In this document: one piece after another, positions 16,605 through 24,765 of the stretch | How the letters are laid out: each line of letters begins with the position of its first letter | How positions within the stretch are numbered: the stretch's first letter is position 1 | Source of the DNA: Methanobacteriota archaeon | GTDB lineage: Archaea > Halobacteriota > Methanosarcinia > Methanosarcinales > Methanosarcinaceae | Length of the DNA stretch: 49,441 bases | Assembly: GCA_030054735.1 (NCBI GenBank) | Contig: JASGVX010000091.1 | Span: 1-49,441, forward strand | Direction: 5' to 3' | Program-made: the position numbers and the translations under genes | The notes under the pieces: generated by a model | Told to the model about the DNA's origin: nothing | Database searches by the model: none | Seen by the model: only the letters and a program-made list of their open reading frames with translations

Positions 16605-17040
16605 CATTCGGCAGGCCGACATTAAAAATCAGAACATTTTTCTTGATGTCTTTTTATGGCTTCCTCTGACTAGAAATGAGATTGAAAGTTGGTTAACATG
16701 TGGCTCAACTATCACCACATATATAATTACTGGACCATTTTTTTCATAAAAATTTGTTATGAGATTTTATTAATTGATCATAACCTGACTTTCGCCTTTT
16801 TAAACACATAAGGTTCTCATGATATCCTATTATGTGCTTAAACTTAAGCGCATAAATAATAAGTTCTAATTTAAAATAACAACCATCTGAGATAGTAGAT
16901 TAGTGAAATTAGATTTATGCGCTTAAATTTTGGGAACTCAGGTCATAAGTAAACCTAAAAGTTGCGTACAAATACTATGTATTATTTCAAAATCGGCATC
17001 AACAAAAATTATGAAAAATTAAATATCGATCTGCCGAAAG
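16605..17040 (+). mobile_element. Miniature inverted-repeat element X, interrupted by element Y
   Basis: Starts CATTCGGCAGGCCGACATT and ends ATCGATCTGCCGAAAG, matching the intact 269-bp copy at 48663-48931 through most of its length. The body is split at 16784 by the 159-bp element Y, flanked by a TCATAA duplication. Without the insert the two copies run colinear. It has no open reading frame. The termini are more decayed than in the 48.7-kb copy. Confidence 0.85.
16784..16942 (+). repeat. 159-bp miniature element Y, copy 1, inserted into element X
   Basis: Begins CCTGACTTTCGCC and ends GGGAACTCAGG; its ends form short inverted repeats (CCTGA/TCAGG). It is flanked on both sides by TCATAA (16778-16783 and 16943-16948), a six-base target duplication. 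Related copies lie at 20375-20533 and 26793-26953. The interior contains repeated forms of AAGCGCATAA and TTATGCGCTTAA. No coding potential. Confidence 0.88.
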
Positions 17041-17094
17041 AAGGTTACTTATAATTCAAAGTCAAATAATATGTGGGAATAGAGGAGACTTTCT

Positions 17095-17673
17095 ATGATA
17101 AGAATTGTTCCGGCACAGGCCAGACATCTTGAGGATCCAGATTGGCTGAAGAATATGCTTTTTTCTTTTTCAAATTATTATGGCCCTGATAATAACCAGT
17201 TCGGAAGCCTGCGCTCCTTTAACGATGGTTCTGTCCAGCCGGGTAGATGTCTTTCGACTCACCCCCACTCTGAAATGGAAATTATCTCTGTTGTGCTTGA
17301 TGGCGAGATAAGTCAGGAAGAAAATATGGGAAACAGGGGAGCCCCTGGAAAGGGAGAAGTACAGTGCATTACTGCAGGTACAGGCATACTGCATTCCGGG
17401 TTAAACAGAGGTAAGGAAGCTCTAAACTCTGCAAGATGTGGATTTTACCTTCCAGAAGCGGCCGTGAAGATAGCGTACTCACAAAAAAAGAAAGATAGCC
17501 GCATTTCCGTTTATATGCCTGCTAATGAGCTCTGTATTAACGGTCAGAGGATAGGGAAGGGGGATCAGGCTCGCAGCGACCTGGAGCAGGAAATCCCTAT
17601 GGATCCTGTCTTTTCAGGCATGCCTGCAGAATTATCCTTATCGATCTTTCCCAGCAAGGAGCAGAAATTCTGA
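17095..17673 (+). CDS. Compact pirin-family protein
   Basis: Cupin-fold pirin, some of which act as quercetinases or transcription cofactors. The N-terminal cupin is well kept: FGSLRSFNDGSV, then THPHSEMEIISVVLDGEI with two metal histidines, and AGTGILHSGLN carrying the third histidine near residue 100. The protein is 192 residues, shorter than the usual 230-290, because the linker and part of the second cupin are missing. INGQRIGKGDQA and AELSLSIFPS still match the C-terminal barrel. It lies in an island between inverted copies of the hairpin repeat. It may still be functional, but the shortening is notable. Confidence 0.75.
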   Translation: MIRIVPAQARHLEDPDWLKNMLFSFSNYYGPDNNQFGSLRSFNDGSVQPGRCLSTHPHSEMEIISVVLDGEISQEENMGNRGAPGKGEVQCITAGTGILHSGLNRGKEALNSARCGFYLPEAAVKIAYSQKKKDSRISVYMPANELCINGQRIGKGDQARSDLEQEIPMDPVFSGMPAELSLSIFPSKEQKF

Positions 17674-17780
17674 AAAAGAGTTGAAGGTAGCTGAAATAGA
17701 GTTTTTTGAGATTAATAAAAACATTCTCTGGATAACGACAGGAATCCGGACAAACTGGTTTGAATAAAAGAAAGAATTAC

Positions 17781-17857
17781 ATGAAAAACACAGATGAAAT
17801 TTTCTAAATAGCAGGCACAAAAATGAAAGTAATTGAAGGAACTTTCATGCTAAATAG
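17781..17857 (-). repeat. Dispersed hairpin repeat, copy 4, inverted
   Basis: Read on the minus strand it gives GCATGAAAGTTCC, loop, ACTTTCATTTTTGTGCCTGCTATTTAG and the AATTTCATCTGTG tail. It is closest to copy 3 at 16434. The two face each other and enclose element X and the pirin gene. Confidence 0.75.
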
Positions 17858-18200
17858 AAGGTCACAGTAAAAAGTAAAGGAAAAAATAAAAAGAAATAAA
17901 AGAGGAGATGAGAAGAGGGATAATCGACTAGGAAGAGGAAGTGACAAAAAGAAAGAACAACCTCGGAGGGGGAGTGAAAGGAAAAAAGAGCATACTCAGA
18001 GGGAAAGTGAAAGAAAAAAAAAGCATCCTCGGAGAGGAAGTAATATAATCGAGGATCAGCCAGGGAGGGGAGAATCTAAAGAGGAAGAAATTCTGAAATC
18101 AAGATAAAAGGATAGCTAGAGAAAAGGCGGAAGTGGGGGTAAAAATAGTTTTAGAGATGGGGAGACCCCCCACTTCTCTATTGTTTCTGATATCTTAGAG
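17858..18200. other. Purine-rich low-complexity stretch
   Basis: A strongly purine-biased plus strand with imperfect repeats of about 36 bases: three versions of CTCGGAGxGGxAGT-like units with AAAGCAT or AGAGCAT between them, 17960-18060. I see no gene here. The gap to the TctA-like gene at 18780 also holds the hairpin cluster and an 88-bp element. Confidence 0.5.
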
Positions 18201-18206
18201 ATCGGG

Positions 18207-18428
18207 TGAGGAATGGCAACCTCATTTCCGGTCTTATTTCCTGATATTTCACCCTTAAAACTGACCGAGGAATGGCAAAAAACCTCGAATCAGTCTTTGT
18301 GGGCTAGTGTCGAGTCAATATTAAAATGTCGTATATAATTGACACAACTATTCAGAATCCATTTAATCCTTGATGACTGACGCGACACTAGTTATTTATA
18401 GCAGAATTGAGGAATGGCGAACCCAATT
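18207..18428 (+). repeat. Three short hairpins sharing an AATGGC loop
   Basis: GAGGAATGGC occurs at 18208, 18267 and 18409. The first sits in TGAGG-AATGGCAA-CCTCA (18207-18224), the second in CGAGG-AATGGCAAAAAA-CCTCG (18266-18287). The third is in AATTG-aGG-AATGGCGAA-CC-CAATT (18405-18428). Stems differ in sequence yet keep pairing, while the loop is constant. An 88-bp miniature element sits between the second and third. Confidence 0.5.
18304..18391 (-). repeat. 88-bp miniature inverted-repeat element, copy 2
   Basis: CTAGTGTCGAGTCA at one end and TGACGCGACACTAG at the other, 88 bases, reverse orientation relative to the copies at 6395 and 26085. The interior keeps ATCAAGGATT and the ATATACGACAT-like segments when reverse-complemented. 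Non-coding. Confidence 0.85.
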
Positions 18429-18779
18429 TGCCCTGTTGTTTTTTGCTAAATGCTCTCATGAACCCCATTCAATACTTCAATTCTCTTTGTATTTATAATC
18501 TATGTTCTCTTTTTATTTATTAATATTGTTATATTCATGGCTTTTCTATAGTTATTTTTCTGCTACCTTCCAATTTACTCTTTCTGAATCAGTTTTTTTT
18601 CATTTATTTCCCGTATTTGAGATGTTTTTGGCTTTGAATAAACACTGTAAACTTGAAATTTTTTTATATGAAAATGAAGCTGAATTCCTGTAGTAAAAGT
18701 AAATATTAATTACATATGTGGTAAATTTCTTATTAAGTTTAAGAGAATCTAATTAATTTATTTTAAGGTGTTTGGTTGA

Positions 18780-20168
18780 ATGGAAGAGGTATCTTTGTTA
18801 TTGATCCTTTTTTCAGTTTTTGCAGGCTACCTGCTTGGTATAGTTTCAGGACTATTGCCCGGCATACACACAAATAATTTTGCGCTTGCACTTGTAGCTT
18901 TTTCACCATTTCTGGCTGAGAAGGGGGTTGCCCCGCTATACATTTCACTCATAATCCTATCAAGTGCTATCTCGCAAACTTTCCATGACATAATCCCTTC
19001 AGTGTTTTTGGGCGCACCTGACGGAGACATGGCCCTTGCAGTCCTTCCAGGGCACAGGCTTTTGCTTGAAGGCTCAGGTGCGGAAGCGGTCCGCCTCTCT
19101 GCTCTGGGAAGTGCAGGCTCTGTGGTCGCATCCATGCTCTTTGTGTTGCCTTTTTCTCTTTTCTTTGGGGCTGTTTATCCCTACATGCAGAATTATATGG
19201 CATGGATTTTGATCACGATTGCATTTATCACGCTTGCGAGCGAGAAAAACGCGGAAGTAAAAGGGCAGTGGTCGCTTGCAAAATACAAATATAAAGCTAT
19301 GGCTCTCTTCATGTTTCTTATCACAGGAATTCTTGGACTCTTTTCTTTTTCCAAAGAAGAACTTCTGAACCCCATTATAACCTTCGGAGAAGCTTCTATG
19401 CTCCTCCCTCTTCTTAGCGGACTTTTTGGGGCATCTCAGCTCGTTATAAGCTTCCTTACAAGCTCCGAGATCCCCTCAGAATCGGTTTCAAAATTTGAGC
19501 TTTCCAGAAAAAGAATCCTGAGAGGGATCTTTACTGGCAGTGCTGCAGGTTCCCTTCTCGCCTGGCTACCCGGGCTTTCTTCTGCTATTGCTGCCCTTCT
19601 AGTAGGGATCTTTGTAAGGTCTGATTTTGACAGAAGGCCCATAAAAAAAGAAACATCTGAACCTGTACTGGGAGAAAGGAAGTCTTCTCTTTTTTCTGAG
19701 TCCAGTGCGGATCACCAGACTCTTGAAAGCTCAAAGGAGTTCATAGTCTCGAATTCCGGAGTAAATACCTCAAACACCATCTTCGGGCTCGTAGCTCTTT
19801 TTGTTATAGGAAAGACCAGAAGCGGAGCAACGGTTGCTATAAATGAGATCATGGGAATAGAATCACTTGATTTTCAGGTGATACTGCTTTTTTTTACCTC
19901 TATCCTCCTGACTGCCCTGTTTTCGTACTTCTCCACAATCTGGATAGGGAACAATGCCCACCATATTCTTCAAAAACTTGAATATACGAAACTCTGTACA
20001 GTGGTCCTTATAGGGCTTGCATTAATGGTCTTTCTTTTTACAGGACTTTTTGGGCTATTTATTTTTATAATTTCTACCCCAATAGGCATGCTCCCATCTT
20101 TTATGAATATCAGAAAATCCCATGCAATGGGAGTTATTCTATTACCTGTAATTCTTTACTTCCTTTAA
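18780..20168 (+). CDS. TctA-like transmembrane permease, archaeal DUF112 type
   Basis: A 462-residue polytopic membrane protein related to the TctA large permease subunit of tripartite tricarboxylate transporters. It contains the two inverted TctA signatures: GIVSGLLPGIHTNNFAL near residue 22 and AAGSLLAWLPGLSSAIAALLVG near 262. About ten membrane segments and a charged cytoplasmic loop (residues ~285-325) are visible. No periplasmic TctC or small TctB subunit gene is nearby, as is usual for archaeal members, so substrate and coupling mode are unknown. ATG 18780 follows AAGGTGTTTGG with a TACATATGTG motif about 65 bases upstream. Confidence 0.82.
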   Translation: MEEVSLLLILFSVFAGYLLGIVSGLLPGIHTNNFALALVAFSPFLAEKGVAPLYISLIILSSAISQTFHDIIPSVFLGAPDGDMALAVLPGHRLLLEGSGAEAVRLSALGSAGSVVASMLFVLPFSLFFGAVYPYMQNYMAWILITIAFITLASEKNAEVKGQWSLAKYKYKAMALFMFLITGILGLFSFSKEELLNPIITFGEASMLLPLLSGLFGASQLVISFLTSSEIPSESVSKFELSRKRILRGIFTGSAAGSLLAWLPGLSSAIAALLVGIFVRSDFDRRPIKKETSEPVLGERKSSLFSESSADHQTLESSKEFIVSNSGVNTSNTIFGLVALFVIGKTRSGATVAINEIMGIESLDFQVILLFFTSILLTALFSYFSTIWIGNNAHHILQKLEYTKLCTVVLIGLALMVFLFTGLFGLFIFIISTPIGMLPSFMNIRKSHAMGVILLPVILYFL

Positions 20169-20172
20169 AAAA

Positions 20173-20337
20173 TTATTTTTTAATATAAGGTGTTTTTACT
20201 TTAGAAAGCTGGTCAATAGATAAATTTTCTCCCGGGCTTTCTGTCGTTTCGAATGCTTCTTTCTCAACCTTAAGGATATAAGCTCCTCTACTCGCCTTGA
20301 GAGCTTCCCAGGGGACGGCAAATAATTTACATTTCAT
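20173..20337 (-). CDS. Possible truncated PRC-barrel-like protein
   Basis: A 54-codon minus-strand frame whose opening (KLFAVPWEALKASRGAYILKV, then EKEAFE) resembles the second half of an archaeal PRC-barrel domain (pattern AVPW.AL...Y.L.V.KE). A TGA lies just upstream in frame and the start has no ribosome-binding site. The usual first strands are absent, so this is probably a 5'-truncated remnant. Miniature element Y begins 38 bases upstream. Its stop is five bases from the convergent TctA-like stop. Confidence 0.4.
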   Translation of the reverse strand: MKCKLFAVPWEALKASRGAYILKVEKEAFETTESPGENLSIDQLSKVKTPYIKK

Positions 20338-20374
20338 ACAAGAAAACAATCACAAGTAAGTACTACGTATACTA

Positions 20375-20533
20375 CCTGAGTTCCCAATATTTAAGCGCAT
20401 AAATTTAATTTCACTAATCTACTATGTCAGATGATTGTTATTTTAAATTAGAACTTATTATTTATGCGCTTAAGTTTAAGCACATAATAGGATATCAGAA
20501 GAACCTTATGCGCTTAAAAAGGCGGAAGTTAGG
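20375..20533 (-). repeat. Miniature element Y, copy 2
   Basis: Begins CCTGAGTTCCC and ends GGCGGAAGTTAGG, the reverse orientation of the 16.8-kb copy. It shares the whole interior, including the TTATGCGCTTAAG blocks. I see no target duplication. The right flank continues in a coding-looking frame (KNKKKIEKPEDIENPEESD), possibly the end of a gene split by the element. Confidence 0.8.
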
Positions 20534-20771
20534 ATCAAAAATAAGAAAAAGATCGAGAAACCTGAGGACATTGAGAACCCTGAAGAGAGTGATACACCAG
20601 GGTATAATTGAGCAAATGTATAAGTCCACTTAAAAGCCACTTTCAAAGAAAATAAAAAATTGCAAAAAAGATGATTTTAGCCGTTATACCTTTCAATTCT
20701 TGAATTTGTTTTTATGGTCAGCGGCTTTTTATGGCTCAGACCTGCAGTTTCTCTGCTATTGTTAAGGTTGC

Positions 20772-21650
20772 TTACATAAGGTCTGAATATATTGGGTTTA
20801 TATCGATTGCCCTTTCGTATGCTTCCATTGCTTTCTGATGCTTTTTGACCCTATCATAAACTATTCCTTTACCAATCCAGGCTTTTGTGAAACTCGGGTT
20901 GATGTCTATAGCTTTTTCGAAAGCACCGAGCGCTTCTTCGTATTTCTCCAGGTCTCTCAGGGCAATTCCCTTGTTATACCAGAACCTTGAATTCTCAGGA
21001 TTTGCTTTAATTTTGTTGTCAAAACTCTCTACGGCTTTTTCGATATACAGTTTTGCTTCATCGTTTTTCCCAAGCCAGCGCAGTACAACTCCTTTGTTGT
21101 AAAGAGCTTGCCCGTTACTCGGATTTAGTTCAAGCGCCTTATTAAAGGCGTCAAGAGCTTCGTTATAACTCTTTATTCTACAGAGTCCCATGCCTTTTTT
21201 ACACCAATCACTTGCGCTCATGGAGCTTATGCTATAGTTCTTGGAATAGATCTGGATGGATTTCTCAAGGTCGTCCATAGCGCCTTCATATGCTCTCAGC
21301 TCCCTGAGAGCCATCCCTCTTCTGTACCATACCTCAGGGTCTTCTGGAGCAAGGGTTATAGCCCTAGAAAATGCATCCATAGCTTCTTCGTACTCCATGA
21401 GAGAGAGGAGAAGGTCAGCTTTAAAGCACCATGCTTTGGCGTCAGCAGGGTTAATCTCAAGAGATCTATCAAAAGCATAAAGGGATTCCTCGTATTTCAT
21501 GAGATTATTAAGAACAATCCCTTTGTTGAACAGGATTTTTGGGTCATCTGGGCTTATTTCCAGAGCCTTGTTGAATGCATCCAGAGCTTCTTTAAACCTT
21601 TTTGATTCTTGGAGTGCAACGCCTTTATTATACCATTCGTTCAAAGTCAT
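20772..21650 (-). CDS. Tetratricopeptide-repeat protein
   Basis: A 292-residue protein made of about eight 34-residue TPR units, each with the W-Y-N-K-G / A-L-x-A-F-x-K-A-L-E-I-x-P pattern (for example LNEWYNKGVALQE, FNKALEISPDDPKI, AFEKAIDINPSFTKA). One unit is lengthened by an insert (YSKNYSISSMSASD). TPR arrays bind other proteins; no enzymatic domain, signal peptide or membrane segment is present. It is monocistronic on the minus strand. Methanosarcina genomes carry many such proteins and the partner cannot be inferred. Confidence 0.88.
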   Translation of the reverse strand: MTLNEWYNKGVALQESKRFKEALDAFNKALEISPDDPKILFNKGIVLNNLMKYEESLYAFDRSLEINPADAKAWCFKADLLLSLMEYEEAMDAFSRAITLAPEDPEVWYRRGMALRELRAYEGAMDDLEKSIQIYSKNYSISSMSASDWCKKGMGLCRIKSYNEALDAFNKALELNPSNGQALYNKGVVLRWLGKNDEAKLYIEKAVESFDNKIKANPENSRFWYNKGIALRDLEKYEEALGAFEKAIDINPSFTKAWIGKGIVYDRVKKHQKAMEAYERAIDINPIYSDLM

Positions 21651-22828
21651 AACTCACCACACCTTTTTTGGGTTACATTTTTCCACCACTTTACCAAACC
21701 TGGACAATAATATTATATGCTTTCAGAACGTTAAATGATTTTTGTAATTTAGTTCCTTATCAAAAATAAGGACAAATAAATATTAATGTATAATAATTTA
21801 TGATTTATTCTTTTTTTAAATATTTTGAAATATTCATACACATTTTCATTTTAAAAATAGAGTTTCCTAATAATGATTTCTATATGATATTATATTTAGA
21901 AAGAATGTAAAATATTATTAAATAGTTTAATAACTTTAACATTCATCTACTAATATAATAATTATCCAAGCTCTATATTATATTAATCTTCTTTATATAA
22001 AAAACTATACTCTACTTTTCATCAGAATAACTTTTCTGAAATTCCAGATAAGGTTGCGCTAATATTTCTGGATAATGGAGTAATTTTTCTATTAGTGGCT
22101 TCTATTGGTAACATCGCCTCTTGCCACACTATCAGGGTTGCGGCAAGACTTTCAAGAAACCTCAATGATGCTATATAATTAAACCCCCATACTCCATAGT
22201 ATTTTTTTGAACATTGTTTTTGAACATTAGCACTTCTCACAATAACGTTTTTTGTAATAGGTCCTAATGATAAAAGATCTGCATAGAATCCGCTGAAGAT
22301 TTCATGCTATTGTTTTTAGCCTTCCATGTTCGCTATATATCCACTTTCTTTGTAGTAAACTCGAGAGCAGGATAAATGCGAAAATCGAGAAATTTAGTGC
22401 GCAAACTGGGTTAAATGTATCTATGGCTTTCAAATTGAAAACTAGATTATCTACTAATAACTTGATTATCTATTAATATAGTAAAATTAGCAAAAAGTGA
22501 TCTTTATTAAAATAATTATAAATTATCTCCTGTATATCTGGAAAACTGCCTAATAAATTTTAATCTTATCTGATTAAAGTGTATATCGTCTAAAATTGAT
22601 AAAATGAATTCGAAGACTTATTTATTGCATTTTAATGAGAAGATGTATCTTAAGAAATGAATAAATAATATTCTTAAGATATCTCCTATAAATCTATTGA
22701 ATTTAAACTTCAGAGCATTTTATTAAGTATACAGAACCTGAAAAGGAAAAGAAAGGAAATTTCACCTTTTAATAAGTTCTATTTTTTGTTAAAATATATT
22801 AGTTCTAGAAGGCGAATTTTTTCAGAAC
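21651..22828. other. AT-rich gene-free gap
   Basis: About 1.2 kb of very AT-rich DNA. A plus-strand run near 22023-22174 (NNFSEIPDKVALIFLDNGV, then CHTIRVAARLSRNLNDAI) reads like a protein fragment but has no start and no family I recognise. Near 22350 a minus-strand fragment YYKESGYIANMEG resembles the end of a GNAT acetyltransferase. Both are likely gene debris. No repeats or RNA genes are recognised. Confidence 0.5.
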
Positions 22829-23341
22829 TTAAATCCGGCAACGTCTCAAAACCATTCCAACCCTTGCTCTCACTTCCAGAGAATTAAACGGTGCAGCAAT
22901 GTAGTCATCGGCTCCAGACTTGAAGGCTTTAAAACTGTCTTCGGCTTTATTCCTTTCACTCAGCAACATAATTGGAATCTGCCAGCACTTAGGATTGGCC
23001 TTAATTTGCCTGCAAATTTCAAAACAGTCTGTGTCTAGAGAAGCTGCGTCAAGCAGTACAAGATCCGGTCTCTCTGAGCTTACAGTTTCAGGGGCTGATA
23101 AGGTATTTGAGATATTTACAACATTGTAGTTTTCAGCTTCGAGTTCCTTTTCAAGGTTGTGGTAGTCATTGTCCCCATTACCCATGATCAGAATTTTTTC
23201 CCTGATATCATTAAGGTTTGCAATCCGGGTTTTTACTGCATCTTCCGAAATTGAAAGAGTGCGTGCAATATTCTTTTCACTTATTTCTGGCTGTTCCTTT
23301 ATAAGTTTTAATATTTCATGGTTAAGATTGTTGTTATTCAT
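22829..23341 (-). CDS. Winged-helix/receiver-domain fusion with degenerate receiver
   Basis: A 170-residue protein: residues 1-45 form a Lrp/AsnC-like winged helix (EILKLIKEQPEISEKNIART), and residues 48-170 form a CheY-like receiver. The phosphoacceptor aspartate is kept (LVLLDAAS, D98) and so is the PIMLLSER block. The acidic pair at the start is replaced (ILIMGNGDN instead of V-D-D), and the conserved lysine before PF is alanine (IAAPF). Such receivers often fold but do not switch by phosphorylation. The ribosome-binding site GGTGGAGGG lies just before ATG 23341. No histidine kinase is adjacent. Confidence 0.8.
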   Translation of the reverse strand: MNNNNLNHEILKLIKEQPEISEKNIARTLSISEDAVKTRIANLNDIREKILIMGNGDNDYHNLEKELEAENYNVVNISNTLSAPETVSSERPDLVLLDAASLDTDCFEICRQIKANPKCWQIPIMLLSERNKAEDSFKAFKSGADDYIAAPFNSLEVRARVGMVLRRCRI

Positions 23342-23477
23342 TTCCCTCCACCTTAAACAGTATACATTTTCTTAGGTATTAAACATTTCTCAAATATTAA
23401 AACGAAGAGTGTATCTAAAAATATACACAGTGTATTGGAGGAATCCGAGATTATCTAAATAATTAGGAGGATTTCAT

Positions 23478-23576
23478 ATGAATCGCCTGACCGCCCAATC
23501 AGGAGATAAGTTTATAACCGTAAATAACAAGTTAATATTGGAAATAAGAACGCTTACGGAGAAAAGCTACCTCTGA
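23478..23576 (+). CDS. Small 32-residue protein upstream of a winged-helix gene
   Basis: An ATG at 23478 with an ideal AGGAGG (23465-23470, seven bases before) opens 32 codons: MNRLTAQSGDKF, then VNNKLILEIRTLTEKSYL, ending TGA at 23574-23576. The next ATG, of the winged-helix regulator, follows after one base. Strong ribosome binding plus one-base spacing suggests a translated leader or small protein coupled to the regulator. The frame is too short to classify; it has no membrane segment. Confidence 0.6.
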   Translation: MNRLTAQSGDKFITVNNKLILEIRTLTEKSYL

Positions 23577-23577
23577 G

Positions 23578-23868
23578 ATGATAGAAATGGATCCACTTGA
23601 AAAGATCTTTGGAAAGACAGCACAGATGACCGTCCTTAAAAACTTGATCGAGCGCCAGAATGAATCAACCTATCTATCAGGCATAGCGGAAGAAACTGGT
23701 CTTTCACACTCTAGTGTGTCAAGAGTAATTGTCCCGCTAATAGAGTCAGGTATCGTAATAGAAAAACCTCTTGGTAAACAGATCCGGACCTTCCAGCTGA
23801 ATATGGACAGCGACGCGACAAGTTTGATCATAGATTTTTACAAGAAAATTAACCAGATGTTGGAATAA
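23578..23868 (+). CDS. Winged-helix transcriptional regulator
   Basis: A 96-residue DNA-binding protein: IFGKTAQMTVLKNLIERQNESTYLSGIAEETGLSHSSVSRVIVPLIESGIVIEKPLGKQIRTFQLN, a wHTH with its wing, then a short helical end (SLIIDFYKKINQ). It belongs to a common archaeal group of small helix-turn-helix proteins; the ligand is unknown. ATG 23578 starts one base after the 32-codon ORF. ATG 23587 is possible, with GAGATGAT as ribosome-binding site. A TATA-like AAAATATACAC precedes the pair at about 23425. Confidence 0.78.
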   Translation: MIEMDPLEKIFGKTAQMTVLKNLIERQNESTYLSGIAEETGLSHSSVSRVIVPLIESGIVIEKPLGKQIRTFQLNMDSDATSLIIDFYKKINQMLE

Positions 23869-24765
23869 GCCTTAAAACGAATTCCCGAACGTCTACGTTA
23901 GGACAGAAAATTTTTCTATCCTCTTTTTGATTTTTGCATAGATAGTGTTAACTGTAGAATTTTTGGCAATTTATAACTTCTGAATTCAGGGATCACGGTT
24001 ACTACGGTTACCGCAAGACTCCTGGAACAGGACTTGCAGACAGTGAAGACTATCTGTTATTTTCGGGTAAATCAAATTGATGTAAATGAAGATTGGGTTT
24101 TTTGAGTCTTGAATTTACTGATCTCAGCAGTTATTGATCTTAGATAAGTAAGATAAATTCATAATGCATAAATACTTAACATCAGAATAATATATTGTTG
24201 AGCGGATAACTTCATGGGTTTTCCCCGCCTTCTACAAGTAAACACACCAGCCCCCTATTGGCATCTAATTTTCGTTCTGAAATAGTCCCCATATTTTCTC
24301 CCCCCTGACCGCTCAACTTCTATTTTTAGATACAGGGTACCTAAAAGCATATGCAATGATTCTTTTTACCTGAATAACCCTAATTTGACAGATTCTGTAA
24401 AATAATAGAGTATTTTATTACACAAAACACACCTCATTGACACATTAAATTTATGTAATATAGTAAATGTCAAAAAATCATAAGATTCAAGACAAAACAT
24501 TTAATTGTATGATGAAAACAGAAGCATGAAGCTTATTTAGATATTCTAAACTCTATGCTTCTGTCAAATTTGGGATAACTCTTAATTTTTCTGACTATTA
24601 ACTATTAATCGTTTCTTGATGTAGGTCTGCTTGGGTTTTGTTATTATCCAGAGCATAATCTATCCTCTAGAATTAATGGTTGTTGACTTTGAGTGGAAAA
24701 AAGATAAAATACAAAAATATATGGAGCGGTCTAATTAGAAGGAGGTCTTGAGAAAATAAAAAAAA
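23869..24765. other. Gene-free gap with debris and one long-loop inverted repeat
   Basis: No intact gene. A short protein-like tail (DHGYYGYRKTPGTGL, then EDYLLFSGKSN) is readable near 23990-24080 without a start. ACAGAAGCAT (24518-24527) pairs with ATGCTTCTGT (24555-24564). Near 24677 a 20-codon ORF (VVDFEWKKDKIQKYMERSN) ends before the esterase pseudogene; I do not treat it as a gene. Confidence 0.5.

Noticed and set aside
18214-18345. Forty-codon frame starting at the first GAGGAATGGC
   Set aside because: It runs through the hairpin cluster and the 88-bp element, with no protein family; RNA structure explains the repeats better.
20424-20633. 69-codon ORF over element Y and flank
   Set aside because: It starts inside the miniature element; only the short C-terminal tail after 20533 looks coding and in a different frame.
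22022-22240. 72-codon minus-strand ORF in the AT-rich gap
   Set aside because: The opposite strand shows an equally plausible protein-like fragment and neither has a start signal or known family.
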